From ZC4RG29 sp036273935 (GTDB taxonomy: Bacteria > Bacteroidota > Bacteroidia > Cytophagales > Cyclobacteriaceae), in assembly GCA_036273935.1 (NCBI GenBank), contig DASUGQ010000228.1:12510-76509 (forward strand): a DNA stretch of 64,000 bases. The letters run 5' to 3'. Of this stretch, positions 1 to 8,637 are shown one piece after another. Position 1 is the first letter of the stretch. Every line of letters begins with the position of its first letter. The notes beneath the pieces are model-generated. The model ran no database searches. It worked only from the letters and a program-made list of their open reading frames with translations, and was not told where the DNA came from. The position numbers and the translations under genes were made by a program.

Positions 1-21
1 TTCCGCCCTCTTTGTACCAGA

Positions 22-693
22 CTAAAACTCCTCTTTTATTATGGAGTTAGTCTCAATACCTAAATGATCTAATTGCTGTTCTACTGCCTCCATCATAGGG
101 TCCGGGCCGCATAGATAAACCTTCCCGTTTAGTGTCTTGATATACGCTTTAAGAAACTCCTCTGTGATGTGTCCATAGGCATATCCATCTGCTTTGTCTC
201 GTGATAAGATATTAATGAAGTTATTCCCTAGCAATTCTCTAAATTCTCGTTCTAGGATGATATCACTTCTTGTTTTGTTGGCAAAGATGAGCTTGTTGTT
301 ACCAATCTCATTCTTCAACTTAAGATATCGAAAGATCGAAATGAATGGAGTAACGCCCGCCCCTCCGGCAATAAAGACACCCTCTCCACTATAGTGGATT
401 GCACCAAAAACATCATGTAGAATTAATTCCTCACCTATTCTGAGTTGTAGAAATTGTTTGGTTACACCATTGTGTGCAGGATATGTTTTAATCGTAAACT
501 CGAGGTAATCATCGTCTGGAAGACCAGTGAACGTAAATGGTCTTCCTTCGTTCTGCCAACCTTTCTTATTGATCGATAGTTCTGTCGCCTGCCCGGGTGT
601 GAAACTGTACTCCGAAGGTTTTTCGGTTACAATTTTCAGGACATTATGGGTGAGGTGGTCAATTGATCTTATTTTTACTGTATGCATGTTCAT
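22..693 (-). CDS. FAD/NAD(P)H-dependent flavodoxin/ferredoxin reductase-like protein, copy 1
   Basis: This 223-aa soluble protein has the ferredoxin-NADP reductase fold. The FAD-binding motif RPFTFT lies near residue 52, a glycine-rich nucleotide-binding stretch GGAGVTPF near residue 110, and the terminal YLCGPDPMM near residue 195. There is no 2Fe-2S domain, so it must pass electrons between a pyridine nucleotide and a separate acceptor that the sequence does not identify. It is closely similar over its full length to the protein at 44468-45133. It lies 39 bp downstream of a phosphoribosyltransferase on the same strand, the same order as in the second copy, so the pair was duplicated together. 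The operon probably starts at the sigma54-type promoter at 1843-1858 and may run off the left edge. An alternative start is Met3. Confidence 0.85.
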   Translation of the reverse strand: MNMHTVKIRSIDHLTHNVLKIVTEKPSEYSFTPGQATELSINKKGWQNEGRPFTFTGLPDDDYLEFTIKTYPAHNGVTKQFLQLRIGEELILHDVFGAIHYSGEGVFIAGGAGVTPFISIFRYLKLKNEIGNNKLIFANKTRSDIILEREFRELLGNNFINILSRDKADGYAYGHITEEFLKAYIKTLNGKVYLCGPDPMMEAVEQQLDHLGIETNSIIKEEF

Positions 694-732
694 TTCATCT
701 GTTGTAATAAAAAGATAGCAACCCCCAAGCTG

Positions 733-1401
733 TTAGTTGTGGTTTGATAATTTGCTTTCAACTATTTCTTCAATTGATAGCTTCATTAACTCACGTACTT
801 CTTCATCAGTTATGGTATCAAAATCCATGTAGCAATTTTTGATTGAGTCCTCAGAGGCCACATGAATAAATATTACTGAATCAGCTTCCTGTATAACTTC
901 ATGGGCAGCACGTTGAGTGATAACAGGAACCGCTACAATTATTTCCTTGGACTCTTTCGCCCGAATTGTTCTCAAGCAACCAAGAATTTCATCACTGGTT
1001 TGTACAAGATCATCTATCAAAATAACAATCCTGTTGTGAAATTTGGAATCAATGGGGCTATACATATCGGAATATCTGGTAAAAAGCTCAGATCGCAACC
1101 TACGCGTCTGCTGGTAAATATAGTCTTGAGGAATATCCCTCTGTATACTGTCAGCCACCGTATAGTCGAAACTCACTACACCGATTGATTTTAACGGATC
1201 AGCAGGGTCTTTAATCTTTTCAGTTGGTATGAAAATTAACTCGGCGTCTAGCCTCCTTGCTACATGACTTGCTATGGCTACGGCACCGTTCGAAATAGCG
1301 ATTACGCAGCAATTACTATTTTCAAATCTACCAAGGTTAGAAATCAGTTGTTGGGCTGCGTGGTATCTGTTAATAAAATGAGTTGAGCTTTCGTGTTTCA
1401 T
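733..1401 (-). CDS. Predicted phosphoribosyltransferase (COG1926 type), copy 1
   Basis: This is a type I phosphoribosyltransferase-fold protein. The PRPP-binding loop reads VILIDDLVQTSDE, and an N-terminal segment ISNGAVAIA matches the usual pyrophosphate-loop region. The substrate is unknown; COG1926 proteins are often found in stress or dormancy regulons rather than in nucleotide salvage operons (family knowledge). The first ATG is at 1401; the longer frame would need a TTG at 1425. The protein is paralogous to 45158-45826 and 53526-54335. All three lie downstream of an HPF gene or an HPF remnant on the minus strand. Confidence 0.82.
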   Translation of the reverse strand: MKHESSTHFINRYHAAQQLISNLGRFENSNCCVIAISNGAVAIASHVARRLDAELIFIPTEKIKDPADPLKSIGVVSFDYTVADSIQRDIPQDYIYQQTRRLRSELFTRYSDMYSPIDSKFHNRIVILIDDLVQTSDEILGCLRTIRAKESKEIIVAVPVITQRAAHEVIQEADSVIFIHVASEDSIKNCYMDFDTITDEEVRELMKLSIEEIVESKLSNHN

Positions 1402-1486
1402 AGAGGTAAAGTTTATTATTTCCAACGAAAAGAGTAACGCGGACTACGCTTGTTATAACTTTCGATATCCCTGAGATGAAATATTG

Positions 1487-1791
1487 TTAAGGGAGCACCC
1501 TCTCATATTTTTTCTTCCAGCGTAGTATCGACCGTTTCAGAGATTCAATTGTTTCTAAAATGGCCACTTCGAATGAATGACTTCGGTTGCTAGCAAGGCC
1601 ATTGCCAGGAACTACCAACCTAATTTTCACAGATCCTATTATTTTTGGTACCCGATCTATCAACCTTTAAAGTCACCTTGGGCCTCCATAATCATTTCAA
1701 TATAGCAGCTTAGTTCATAGATTTTATTCTCAACAAGTTCAATTTGCGGATCACTCGCGTGAAAGACTAATGATTGAATGTTAATTTTCAT
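1487..1791 (-). pseudogene. HPF/RaiA ribosome hibernation factor, frameshifted
   Basis: Reading the minus strand from the ATG at 1791 gives MKINIQSLVFHASDP, aligning with the intact HPF at 54374-54709 (MKIDIQTLSFYPDE). After the EAQ triplet an extra base shifts the frame. The next frame continues as VTLKVDRSGTKNNRIC and then needs a second single-base shift. The last part reads VKIRLVVPGNGLASNRSHSF, matching the intact C-terminal half, and ends at a TAA at 1487. Two single-base frameshifts therefore break an otherwise complete 100-aa gene. It sits between the sigma54-type promoter at 1843 and the phosphoribosyltransferase, in the same order as the intact HPF-phosphoribosyltransferase pair near 54 kb. 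Confidence 0.8.
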
Positions 1792-1842
1792 ACTGATCAC
1801 AATCATCTATTTCACTTACAAGTAATTTATTATGGAAGTGTA

Positions 1843-1858
1843 TGCAGTATCTATGCCA
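1843..1858 (-). promoter_or_regulatory. Sigma54-type -24/-12 promoter (minus strand)
   Basis: The minus strand reads TGGCATAGATACTGCA, with TGGCA at -24 and TGC at -12 at the canonical spacing. It faces the HPF pseudogene, the phosphoribosyltransferase and the flavin reductase. The dyad at 1919-1931 is centred 80 bp upstream of the -12 C, the same distance as at 46261 and 49501. Confidence 0.72.
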
Positions 1859-1918
1859 GATAACTATGGCCTAGAATGGAGTAATATGAGTGTATACAAG
1901 TATATTACGGTTCGATTC

Positions 1919-1931
1919 TACCCGGTGGGTA
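1919..1931. promoter_or_regulatory. Upstream activator dyad TACCCGGTGGGTA
   Basis: A perfect inverted repeat (CTACCC-GGT-GGGTAG including flanks) lies upstream of the minus-strand sigma54-type promoter. The same 13-mer recurs at 46338-46350 and, with one change in the spacer, at 49578-49590. The inferred ligand is the NtrC-type activator encoded at 57597-58958. Confidence 0.7.
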
Positions 1932-1990
1932 GAATCTTCCCAAAAGAGACGGAGTTCAGATACTCAGAAACAAAAATATTTTGTGGTAGG

Positions 1991-2087
1991 CCTTGCTAAC
2001 TCCACTCAGGCATATCGAATTACCTCCCCGACTAATTCTGACCGTACATTCCCTGAAAACGAATAACGCAGTTCGGTTTTTCCTACG
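1991..2087 (-). pseudogene. Glycogen synthase fragment
   Basis: The segment matches the middle of the glycogen synthase gene near 48870-48970. Shared plus-strand runs are CATATCGAATTACCTC and CTGAAAACGAATAACGC, which encode the RYSFSG region on the minus strand. It abuts a kinase fragment on the opposite strand at about 2087, so this is a recombination junction. Confidence 0.65.
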
Positions 2088-2218
2088 CTTCCTTCAGGGA
2101 GAAGTAACGATCATCACCAAGCGAAAAGGAAAAATATCAGCTTGACAGTTAAGGATACAGGAACTGGAATGTGAGCTGCAATAAAGAAAAAAGTTTCGAG
2201 CTTTTTTCTCCACCAACC
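2088..2218 (+). pseudogene. Histidine kinase ATPase-domain fragment
   Basis: This aligns with 57310-57445 of the intact kinase. One frame reads SLTVKDTGTGM, then a stop, then AAIKKKVSSFF, matching the intact VSLIVSDTGSGM followed by VRKKIFEPF (the G1 box region). Stops and frame changes make it non-functional. The rest of the kinase and most of the following regulator are missing. Confidence 0.72.
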
Positions 2219-2236
2219 CATTAGAGCATGAATCCA

Positions 2237-2299
2237 GCAGTTAGTTTGCGAATCGACAGAAAGACACTCCGCGATAAAATCAAAAAATACAAATTATAA
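2237..2299 (+). pseudogene. NtrC-type regulator C-terminal (Fis-type HTH) fragment
   Basis: The frame reads AVSLRIDRKTLRDKIKKYKL and then stops, matching AISLGIDRKTLRDKLKKYKS at the end of the intact regulator (57597-58958). Only the DNA-recognition end is left. It is followed directly by the enhancer-like site at 2314 and the promoter-like site at 2389, as in the intact locus. Confidence 0.78.
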
Positions 2300-2313
2300 G
2301 CTGGAGTGAAAAG

Positions 2314-2326
2314 TACCATGTGAATA
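2314..2326 (+). promoter_or_regulatory. Enhancer-like site (TACC-N-ACCTG class)
   Basis: TACCATGTGAATA lies within the conserved block GGAG-N4-AAGTACC followed by TTTCTC. Its centre is 83 bp upstream of base 15 of the -24/-12 element at 2389, the same spacing as at 60284, 61731 and 63283. Confidence 0.55.
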
Positions 2327-2388
2327 ATTTCTCACCAGGCGGATAGAATCGCTTCCGCCTGATCATAGCCCATTTAACAGATTATTAA

Positions 2389-2404
2389 TGGTATGCATTT
2401 TGGA
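2389..2404 (+). promoter_or_regulatory. Sigma54-like promoter TGGTATG-N4-TTGGA (plus strand)
   Basis: TGGTATGCATTTTGGA recurs almost unchanged at 50082, 59033, 60359, 61806 and 63358. It fits the -24/-12 frame except that the usual -12 GC is GG. It precedes the frameshifted Cys-rich gene and, further on, transaldolase copy 1. Confidence 0.55.
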
Positions 2405-2463
2405 TTGAATGCACAAAGCGAGCTGTTGACGACACTTGAGTCAATTGATAATTTGTATTAGAG

Positions 2464-2687
2464 GTGCTGCAAGAACTTTGTATGAACTGTGGACATTTTA
2501 GCACTTGCACATATCGAAAACTAGCACCAAGATTATCATTCAGTGCGAATTGTATGAATGGAGTCGGGAGTGGCAACATGCCAGCTCGATCCGACTAGAA
2601 CGATTGTGCGCAACCTGCGCCAATGCTGATGTGTGTAGGCTTCCTCAGCGAGTACCAGGCACATGGCACTGTGAAGAATATGAATGA
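2464..2687 (+). pseudogene. Cys-rich small protein, frameshifted copy
   Basis: From a GTG at 2464 the frame reads LQELCMNCGHFSTCTYRKLAP. A one-base deletion then shifts to a frame reading IIIQCELYEW, continuing with CATCANADVCRLPQ and ending WHCEEYE. The intact relative at 61843-62109 has the same two C-x2-C-x5-C modules and the same WHCEEYE terminus. No other ATG gives the full protein. The promoter-like element at 2389 would give a short leader, as at the intact copy. Confidence 0.7.
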
Positions 2688-2887
2688 GATACCAAAACAC
2701 CGGATATGTTCAATGCACCGTTCAGCTATGGGGAATCAAAACGTCATAAAACAAAACGTGGAAGGAATTCAATAAGCATGCAATATTGATTGCAGAAGTA
2801 CAGGGTTAAAATAGACATCGGTGCAGGTCGTGGCCGCTGGGAGGGCAGACAAAAGCAAAGTATTTAGATGACAACCGTAATCATACT

Positions 2888-3985
2888 ATGAAACACAACA
2901 AAATAAACAATATCCAAAATTTAGGTCAGAGTATTTGGCTTGATTTCCTGGATCGGAAAATTATGACCTCAGGAGAACTGGAAAAACTGATTAATGAAGA
3001 CGGTGTCAGAGGAATGACCTCCAACCCCTCAATCTTTGAAAGGGCAATTACCAATAGTTCAGATTATGACGAAGACATCGCAGTACTGTTCAAACAAAAA
3101 AATCGTAACGATGATATCTTCCTTGAGCTGGCAGTGAGTGATATAAAACGTGCAGCCGATTCCTTTAAGTCTGTCTTTATGAAAACCAATGGCAATGATG
3201 GCTATGTAAGTATCGAGGTCTCGCCTCGCCTTGCCCATGATACTGAAGGTACAATTAATCAGGCACGAAGACTTTGGAAAGCTATTAACCGCAAGAACGT
3301 AATGATTAAGATCCCCAGCACGCTGGAAGGTTTACCTGCCATTCGACGCTGCATTAGCGAAGGAATTAATATTAATGTTACACTTCTTTTTGATTTGCAG
3401 CGCTACAAAGAAGTGATCAATGCATACGTACTAGGTCTTAAGGATAGGGTGAGTAATAATCAGCCTATTAATGACATTGCTTCAGTGGCAAGCTTCTTCC
3501 TCAGTCGAATTGATGTAATGATCGATCCTTTATTAGAAAAAAAAGGATTAAATGAACTGAAGGGCCAGGTCGCTATTGCGTGCGCCAAAAAGGCGTATGA
3601 TATCTACAAAAATGCATTTGTGAGTGACGCGTTTAAAAAACTTTCAGCAAGAGGCGCCAGACCGCAGCGTTTACTCTGGGCCAGTACAAGTAGTAAAGAT
3701 CCCTCATTTAGTGATGTGAAATATGTAGAAGCATTGATAGGTCCCGAAACAATCAACACCCTCTCAATGGAAACGCTTCAAGCCTTCAATGATCACGGAC
3801 ATTCTGAAAACCGCTTGGGAGAAAACCTGACAAAAGCAACTCTTTTGCTTTCGTCTTTAAAAGAAAATGGAATTGATATCAACAACATAACACAACAGTT
3901 GGAAGACGATGGCCTTCGGAAATTTAACAAGGCATATGATAGCCTGGAGGATGCCATTGAAAAACGAGGAACTGTGCTGAGCTAA
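2888..3985 (+). CDS. tal: Transaldolase, copy 1
   Basis: This 365-aa transaldolase transfers a dihydroxyacetone unit between sugar phosphates in the non-oxidative pentose phosphate pathway. Visible family marks are TSNPSIFE near residue 45, the Schiff-base lysine in MIKIPST (Lys141), the FFLSRIDVMID segment, and LLWASTSSKDPSF. The length fits the long (about 370-aa) transaldolase class. A paralogue lies at 50761-51864 and a short fragment at 30003-30080. The upstream ATG context has no strong ribosome binding site. The nearest regulator-type promoter is at 2389, with the broken Cys-rich gene in between. Confidence 0.93.
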   Translation: MKHNKINNIQNLGQSIWLDFLDRKIMTSGELEKLINEDGVRGMTSNPSIFERAITNSSDYDEDIAVLFKQKNRNDDIFLELAVSDIKRAADSFKSVFMKTNGNDGYVSIEVSPRLAHDTEGTINQARRLWKAINRKNVMIKIPSTLEGLPAIRRCISEGININVTLLFDLQRYKEVINAYVLGLKDRVSNNQPINDIASVASFFLSRIDVMIDPLLEKKGLNELKGQVAIACAKKAYDIYKNAFVSDAFKKLSARGARPQRLLWASTSSKDPSFSDVKYVEALIGPETINTLSMETLQAFNDHGHSENRLGENLTKATLLLSSLKENGIDINNITQQLEDDGLRKFNKAYDSLEDAIEKRGTVLS

Positions 3986-4149
3986 GCAAAAGTCTCAGAG
4001 TGAAACCACCTGTACGTAATATTCACGAACCTTCGGCTTACGTGTTCCTGAATTGGCAATAGGCGATGCGTCAGCGAACGTTGAATAATGCACCTTAAGA
4101 AATTGAGATTGGATATCCACCTTAAAAGCATGAAATGAAAGAACAGGTA

Positions 4150-4851
4150 ATGAAGACTCAACATAAGCACCTTGTGTGGAATCGTGAGAGACTACTTACT
4201 CGGCCTTTTTTTTCGATAATAATGGCAACCTATAACAGGGCACCGCTTCTGAAAAGAGCTATTGATTCCTTGCTTGCCCAAACCGAAGGAGATTGGCAAG
4301 CAATTATTGTAGATGATGGAAGTACAGATGATATATATTCACAAATTTCACCTTATCTCAGGTCCTGCGAAAAAATGAAATATTTAAGGAAGGCTCACAG
4401 TGGCGAAGCCATTTCAAAAAATGAAGGGATATGGGCATCGAGTGGGAAGTATATTTCTTTTTTAGATTCTGATGACGAATATCATCCAAGTCACCTTGAA
4501 TCCAGGAAAAGTATTCTGATGCAGAATCCATCCGTTAAGTTTCTATATGGTGGTGCAAAGATTATCGGCAACCAATACGTTCCGGATAGATTTAATTATT
4601 CCAGTAAGATCAACCTTAACAAGTGTGTCATAGGTGGAACTTTCTTCATTGAAAGGAGTATTTTAATCTCCTTAAGTGGATTCAGAAAAATGCCTGTTGG
4701 AACTGATGCTGATTTATTTGACCGTGCAAAGGATGCTCGAGTCGCGATGATGAAGGTTGATAATACAACTTACATTTATCATCATGAAACAGAAGATTCT
4801 ATAACAAATAACTTTTGTGCGAGTGTATTGCCTTCGAAAGCGGAAGGCTGA
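4150..4851 (+). CDS. Family 2 glycosyltransferase, copy 1
   Basis: This is a GT-A-fold family 2 glycosyltransferase. FFSIIMATYNR opens the nucleotide-sugar domain, IIVDDGSTDD follows, and SFLDSDDEYHPSH carries the DxD-type metal site. There is no membrane segment, and at about 233 aa it lacks any long C-terminal extension, so it is a minimal catalytic domain. The acceptor and donor are unknown. The start at 4150 aligns with the paralogue at 59398-60099; an ATG at 4135 is also possible. Similarity to the second copy continues about 35 bp past the stop codon, evidence of segmental duplication rather than independent gain. It converges on the glucosidase gene at 4938. Confidence 0.85.
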   Translation: MKTQHKHLVWNRERLLTRPFFSIIMATYNRAPLLKRAIDSLLAQTEGDWQAIIVDDGSTDDIYSQISPYLRSCEKMKYLRKAHSGEAISKNEGIWASSGKYISFLDSDDEYHPSHLESRKSILMQNPSVKFLYGGAKIIGNQYVPDRFNYSSKINLNKCVIGGTFFIERSILISLSGFRKMPVGTDADLFDRAKDARVAMMKVDNTTYIYHHETEDSITNNFCASVLPSKAEG

Positions 4852-4937
4852 ATAACCGGAAAGACAATTTTGAATCTCAATTGATGGTTTCACAAACCCG
4901 TGAAGGCTGCCACCGGCCATTAGTGGACGTTACACAT

Positions 4938-7616
4938 TCAATATACGGTTGGACCAATGTCAGTTGCTTGAATATTTTTGGAATACAATTCTTCAATTAT
5001 TATTGCAATAAGGCCAGTCCATCCTGTTTGGTGTGAAGCACCGACTCCCCGGCAATTATCACCATGAAAACATTCGTAAAATTGAATTAGGTCCTGAAAA
5101 TGTTCATTTTTATTGAACAGATCCTGTTCTCCGTTGAACAGTCGTTTTCCATCTGAGTTTCTTACAAACATGCTTGTTAACCGATTGCGTAACTCATTTG
5201 CAACGGTCTTGAGGTTTACCATGTTACCTGAGTGCGCAGGTAACTCAACCTGTAATTCATTATCAAAATATTTATGATATCGTTCAATGGCCAGGATGAT
5301 AAGATAATTCATCTGTATCCAAATAGGTCCGCGCCAATTAGAATTGCCACCAAACAAATCAGAATTGGATTCACCGGGTTGATAGTTGAGGCCAAATTCT
5401 TTTCCCCCAATCATGACCTTATATGTCTTCTTGTGAATTTTTGAAAGTGATCGAATACCCCCGGCAGATAAAAATTCATTTTCATCAAGAAGTGCCACTA
5501 AGATCTTTTTTAGTCTTTTATAGGGTACAAGGGAAAGCAATATCCCTGCTTTGTCATTTAAATCGTTGATAACCTGATATTGGTTATTGGTTTGACGATA
5601 ATTCACAAACCATTTTAAACGGCGATGAAACTCTGGCACTTTCTTGCACAATTCCCTATCAATAACATGTACGGCAAATAATGAGGAAAGTCCAACCAGG
5701 GAGCGGATTTTGATAGGAATAAATTTATCATCAGGCAGCTTTAGGACATCATAGAAAAACCCTTCTCCTTCGTCCCATGCTCCTTCAAAATTTTCATTAA
5801 TTTGATTTAATGAGCTGGCAATGTATGTGAAATGCTCAAGAAATTTAGTAGCCATGTCTTCATAAGCACGATTATATTGTGCCAGTTCAAGAGCTATATC
5901 CATCATATTCAGACTGTACATTCCCATCCATGCCGTACCGTCCGCCTGCTCCAACACTCCACCGCTTGGTACATTATTTCTATCAAAGACCCCGATGTTA
6001 TCCAATCCAAGAAAGCCAGCTTCAAAAACATTATTATTTAGTCTGTCTTTGCGGTTAACCCACCAGGTGAAATTAATTAGCAATTTCTGAAACGTTCTTT
6101 CCAAAAATAGAGTGTCTGCAATTCCAGTCCGTTCCTTATCTATTTTATACACCTCCATGCAAGCCCATGCATGCACAGGAGGGTTTACATCACTGAAGGA
6201 CCACTCGTATGCAGGAAGCTTACCATAGGGATTCATATACCACTCCCTTAGCAATAAAACTAGCTGGTCCTTTGCAAACTGTGGATCAACGAAGGCAAGT
6301 GTGATGCAATGAAAGGCCAGATCCCAGGTGGCATACCAGGGGTACTCCCATTTATCGGGCATCGATAATATATCTTCATTGTTTAAAGTATACCACTCGT
6401 TATTGCGACCAATTTTTCGTTGCACGGGGGGTGATGGTCCATTTTTGTCACCATTTAACCAACTGGGAATATCAAGCGAGTAAAATTGTTTATTCCATAA
6501 CATCCCAGCGAAAGCCTGGCGCTGGATGTTTCTTAGGTCGTCATCCTTTGGCTTGATAATATCATTATAAAAATCGTCTGCCTCCTTTAAGCGTTTTGTA
6601 AACACCTCATCAAAGCCCTTATCTAACGGATCGACAAGGGACCGTTTGCTCAAACGTAACTTTACGGTGACGTGACCACCCGGTGCAACGTCGAAATGGA
6701 ATACAAGGGAAGATTTTGTCCCTTCTTTTTTATTTACGAATAATCTAAAATCATTTTTTATTACTGCATCATGAAATGCATCTTTTACAAAAGGCGTTTC
6801 GTTTGATATTTGGTATAAGCGTTCTGCATTTGTTTCATTTTCCGTAAACAGGACCCTCTTCGGATTTTGACCATAAAAAAAATAATCATCCATTTTTGGA
6901 TGACTGATCTTTAATTCACAATTAGCAAGATTTGTTTCTACTAATTTTATTATCGGTCTCTTTTTAGCTAACCCGTAGGACCAGGTATTCCGCATCCACA
7001 CGGTAGGTAGTAGGGCAATTGGTGCATGAGTCGAAGATCGGTTATAAACGGATATTCGGATACAGATATCCTCATCGTCACTCTTGGCGTATTCGATAAA
7101 AACATCGAAGTAGCGACTATCGTCAAATGCACCTGTATCAACGATCTCAAATTCATCATCATTTCTGGTCCTGCTTTTATTTGTCTGTTCCAGATCACGA
7201 TAAGGAAAAGCAAGCTGCGGATATTTATACAAATATTTCATGTATGAATGAGTAGGAGTATTATCCAGGTAATAATACAACTCCTTTACATCTTCCCCGT
7301 GATTGCCGTGGCTCGGTGTAAGGCCAAAAAGCCTCTCCTTCAATATTTCGTCTTTGCCATTCCACAATGCAACAGAAAAGCAAATCCTTTGGAGATCATC
7401 CGAAATACCAGCAATGCCGTCCTCTCCCCAGCGGTATGCTTTGGAACGGGAAAGGTCGTGGGTAATATAATTCCACACGTCGCCGTTCGCGCTATAATCT
7501 TCCCTAACAGTTGCCCACTGCCTTTCCGACAAATAAGGGCCCCACTTCATCCATTTTTTTGCGTTGGAGTAGTTCTCCTTTAACCGTCTATGTTCTTCAG
7601 TAGGATTGTGTTTCAT
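4938..7616 (-). CDS. GH63-like glucosidase, copy 1
   Basis: This 892-aa protein resembles the mannosyl-oligosaccharide glucosidase / MGH1-like (alpha/alpha)6-barrel family. Recognisable parts are the WEYPWYATWDLAFH segment, the PAYEWSFSDVNPPVHAWA stretch, NVFEAGFLGLDNIG, QADGTAWMGMY and the C-terminal SNWRGPIWIQMNYL. There is no signal peptide, so it probably acts in the cytosol on an oligosaccharide or glucoside. The substrate cannot be read from the sequence. Its paralogue is 36847-39543. The promoter at 7670-7685 is a mutated member of the sigma54-type set and has lost its upstream dyad. Confidence 0.8.
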   Translation of the reverse strand: MKHNPTEEHRRLKENYSNAKKWMKWGPYLSERQWATVREDYSANGDVWNYITHDLSRSKAYRWGEDGIAGISDDLQRICFSVALWNGKDEILKERLFGLTPSHGNHGEDVKELYYYLDNTPTHSYMKYLYKYPQLAFPYRDLEQTNKSRTRNDDEFEIVDTGAFDDSRYFDVFIEYAKSDDEDICIRISVYNRSSTHAPIALLPTVWMRNTWSYGLAKKRPIIKLVETNLANCELKISHPKMDDYFFYGQNPKRVLFTENETNAERLYQISNETPFVKDAFHDAVIKNDFRLFVNKKEGTKSSLVFHFDVAPGGHVTVKLRLSKRSLVDPLDKGFDEVFTKRLKEADDFYNDIIKPKDDDLRNIQRQAFAGMLWNKQFYSLDIPSWLNGDKNGPSPPVQRKIGRNNEWYTLNNEDILSMPDKWEYPWYATWDLAFHCITLAFVDPQFAKDQLVLLLREWYMNPYGKLPAYEWSFSDVNPPVHAWACMEVYKIDKERTGIADTLFLERTFQKLLINFTWWVNRKDRLNNNVFEAGFLGLDNIGVFDRNNVPSGGVLEQADGTAWMGMYSLNMMDIALELAQYNRAYEDMATKFLEHFTYIASSLNQINENFEGAWDEGEGFFYDVLKLPDDKFIPIKIRSLVGLSSLFAVHVIDRELCKKVPEFHRRLKWFVNYRQTNNQYQVINDLNDKAGILLSLVPYKRLKKILVALLDENEFLSAGGIRSLSKIHKKTYKVMIGGKEFGLNYQPGESNSDLFGGNSNWRGPIWIQMNYLIILAIERYHKYFDNELQVELPAHSGNMVNLKTVANELRNRLTSMFVRNSDGKRLFNGEQDLFNKNEHFQDLIQFYECFHGDNCRGVGASHQTGWTGLIAIIIEELYSKNIQATDIGPTVY

Positions 7617-7669
7617 TTAACAATTGGGAAGAAAACTTTTCTCCAGTTGTAACTCGTTATTGAAAAACT

Positions 7670-7685
7670 TACATTATCCATGCCA
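7670..7685 (-). promoter_or_regulatory. Decayed sigma54-type promoter
   Basis: The minus strand reads TGGCATGGATAATGTA. It matches the Dps promoter at 56308 except that the -12 GC has become GT. No TACCC-type dyad is present near 7752, where spacing predicts one. The leader to the glucosidase start would be about 44 nt. Confidence 0.5.
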
Positions 7686-7775
7686 GACAGCTACATCACT
7701 GTATCATCTACGGATTGGTCAAAAGAACTCTTAAGGTGAATATGCCGGCGAAGCTGCCACTAACGTTGATCTCAC

Positions 7776-7832
7776 CTCACGATAAAAATCAAAAAATATA
7801 AATCAAAATCTGGAGAGAAAAGTACCAAGTGA
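7776..7832 (+). pseudogene. NtrC-type regulator C-terminal fragment
   Basis: The frame reads LTIKIKKYKSKSGEKSTK and then stops, matching the last residues of the intact regulator (LRDKLKKYKSKTGEKSTA). The stop overlaps an enhancer-like block (TACCAAGTGAGCA at 7823). No intact -24/-12 element is visible 83 bp downstream, so this is the most degraded copy of the module. Confidence 0.7.
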
Positions 7833-8637
7833 GCAGGTTCTCTCCATAACCTCAAGCGACTTTTTATCACCAGTCTCAACGGGCTCTTATATTACATGTT
7901 CTACATATGATGCCGCTTTTATCTTTGTGACCAACTCTCGGGTCCCCTAATCAGCAAAAACAATACTTTCTCCACCAATGTCGAAGCAGTATTATTGTTG
8001 GAGACGAAATCTTCAGTCTTGTAATTTCTGACAATGGAAATTTTACAAGAATGTCAAAAATAGGTTCACTATTCTCGGCAGAAAGTGCGAAACTGGTTCA
8101 ACGTGCTGAAGTGGAATTTGCAAAACATGGCCGGATCAGGTCCGGTGGTTTATTGAAAAGGAAAACCTGATAATAAAGATCATTCATCATTGCGAGCGTG
8201 AGTTTGGTAAAATTGATTTACCAAAAATTATTTCCAGGCAAGTTGAATGCAATCCCGATTAGATTATCGGCCTAGATTGGCCGAACGAATTAAGCTGTTC
8301 AATGAATTCGAAATGACAAAGGGAATCTATTGCAAAGCTAATTATTGCTCTTATCATACTTACGTCTTAGGATCTTGCGGCGCAAGATCCATTGGCAAGA
8401 TTTACTTGAATTGTCGTGGGAAACTGGCACCGACCCGCCGTCCCATTAGGATAAATTCAATCGGCTAGAACACCGAAATGCCATTGACCTCGCGGTCGAC
8501 CTCGTTTGGTGGCAACAGGTTCTAGGTATCATTAATTCTGGCAATGGTGTTGCGAAGCCTTAAGTCGAATAAAGGGGAGGCGCTACGGGGAAAGCGGTTG
8601 ATTCAAGACTCAACTAGTGAACTGACAACGGCCCATC
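7833..8637. other. Gene-poor debris region
   Basis: No intact gene is seen in about 800 bp. A 41-codon open stretch at 8137-8262 (+) has coding-like composition (WFIEKENLIIKIIHHCE) but no recognised family and no start. Another short frame ends near 8170. The region also holds the perfect palindrome at 8370-8390. Confidence 0.5.
8370..8390. repeat. Perfect 10-bp inverted repeat
   Basis: GGATCTTGCG and CGCAAGATCC flank a single G. It is either a protein-binding dyad or a compact RNA hairpin. No gene start lies close enough to assign a target. Confidence 0.5.

Noticed and set aside
4004..4069. Enhancer-like AACCACCTGTACG and a TGGCA-containing stretch before GT2 copy 1
   Set aside because: The spacing between them (about 59 bp) and the 1-bp longer -24/-12 distance do not fit the other members.
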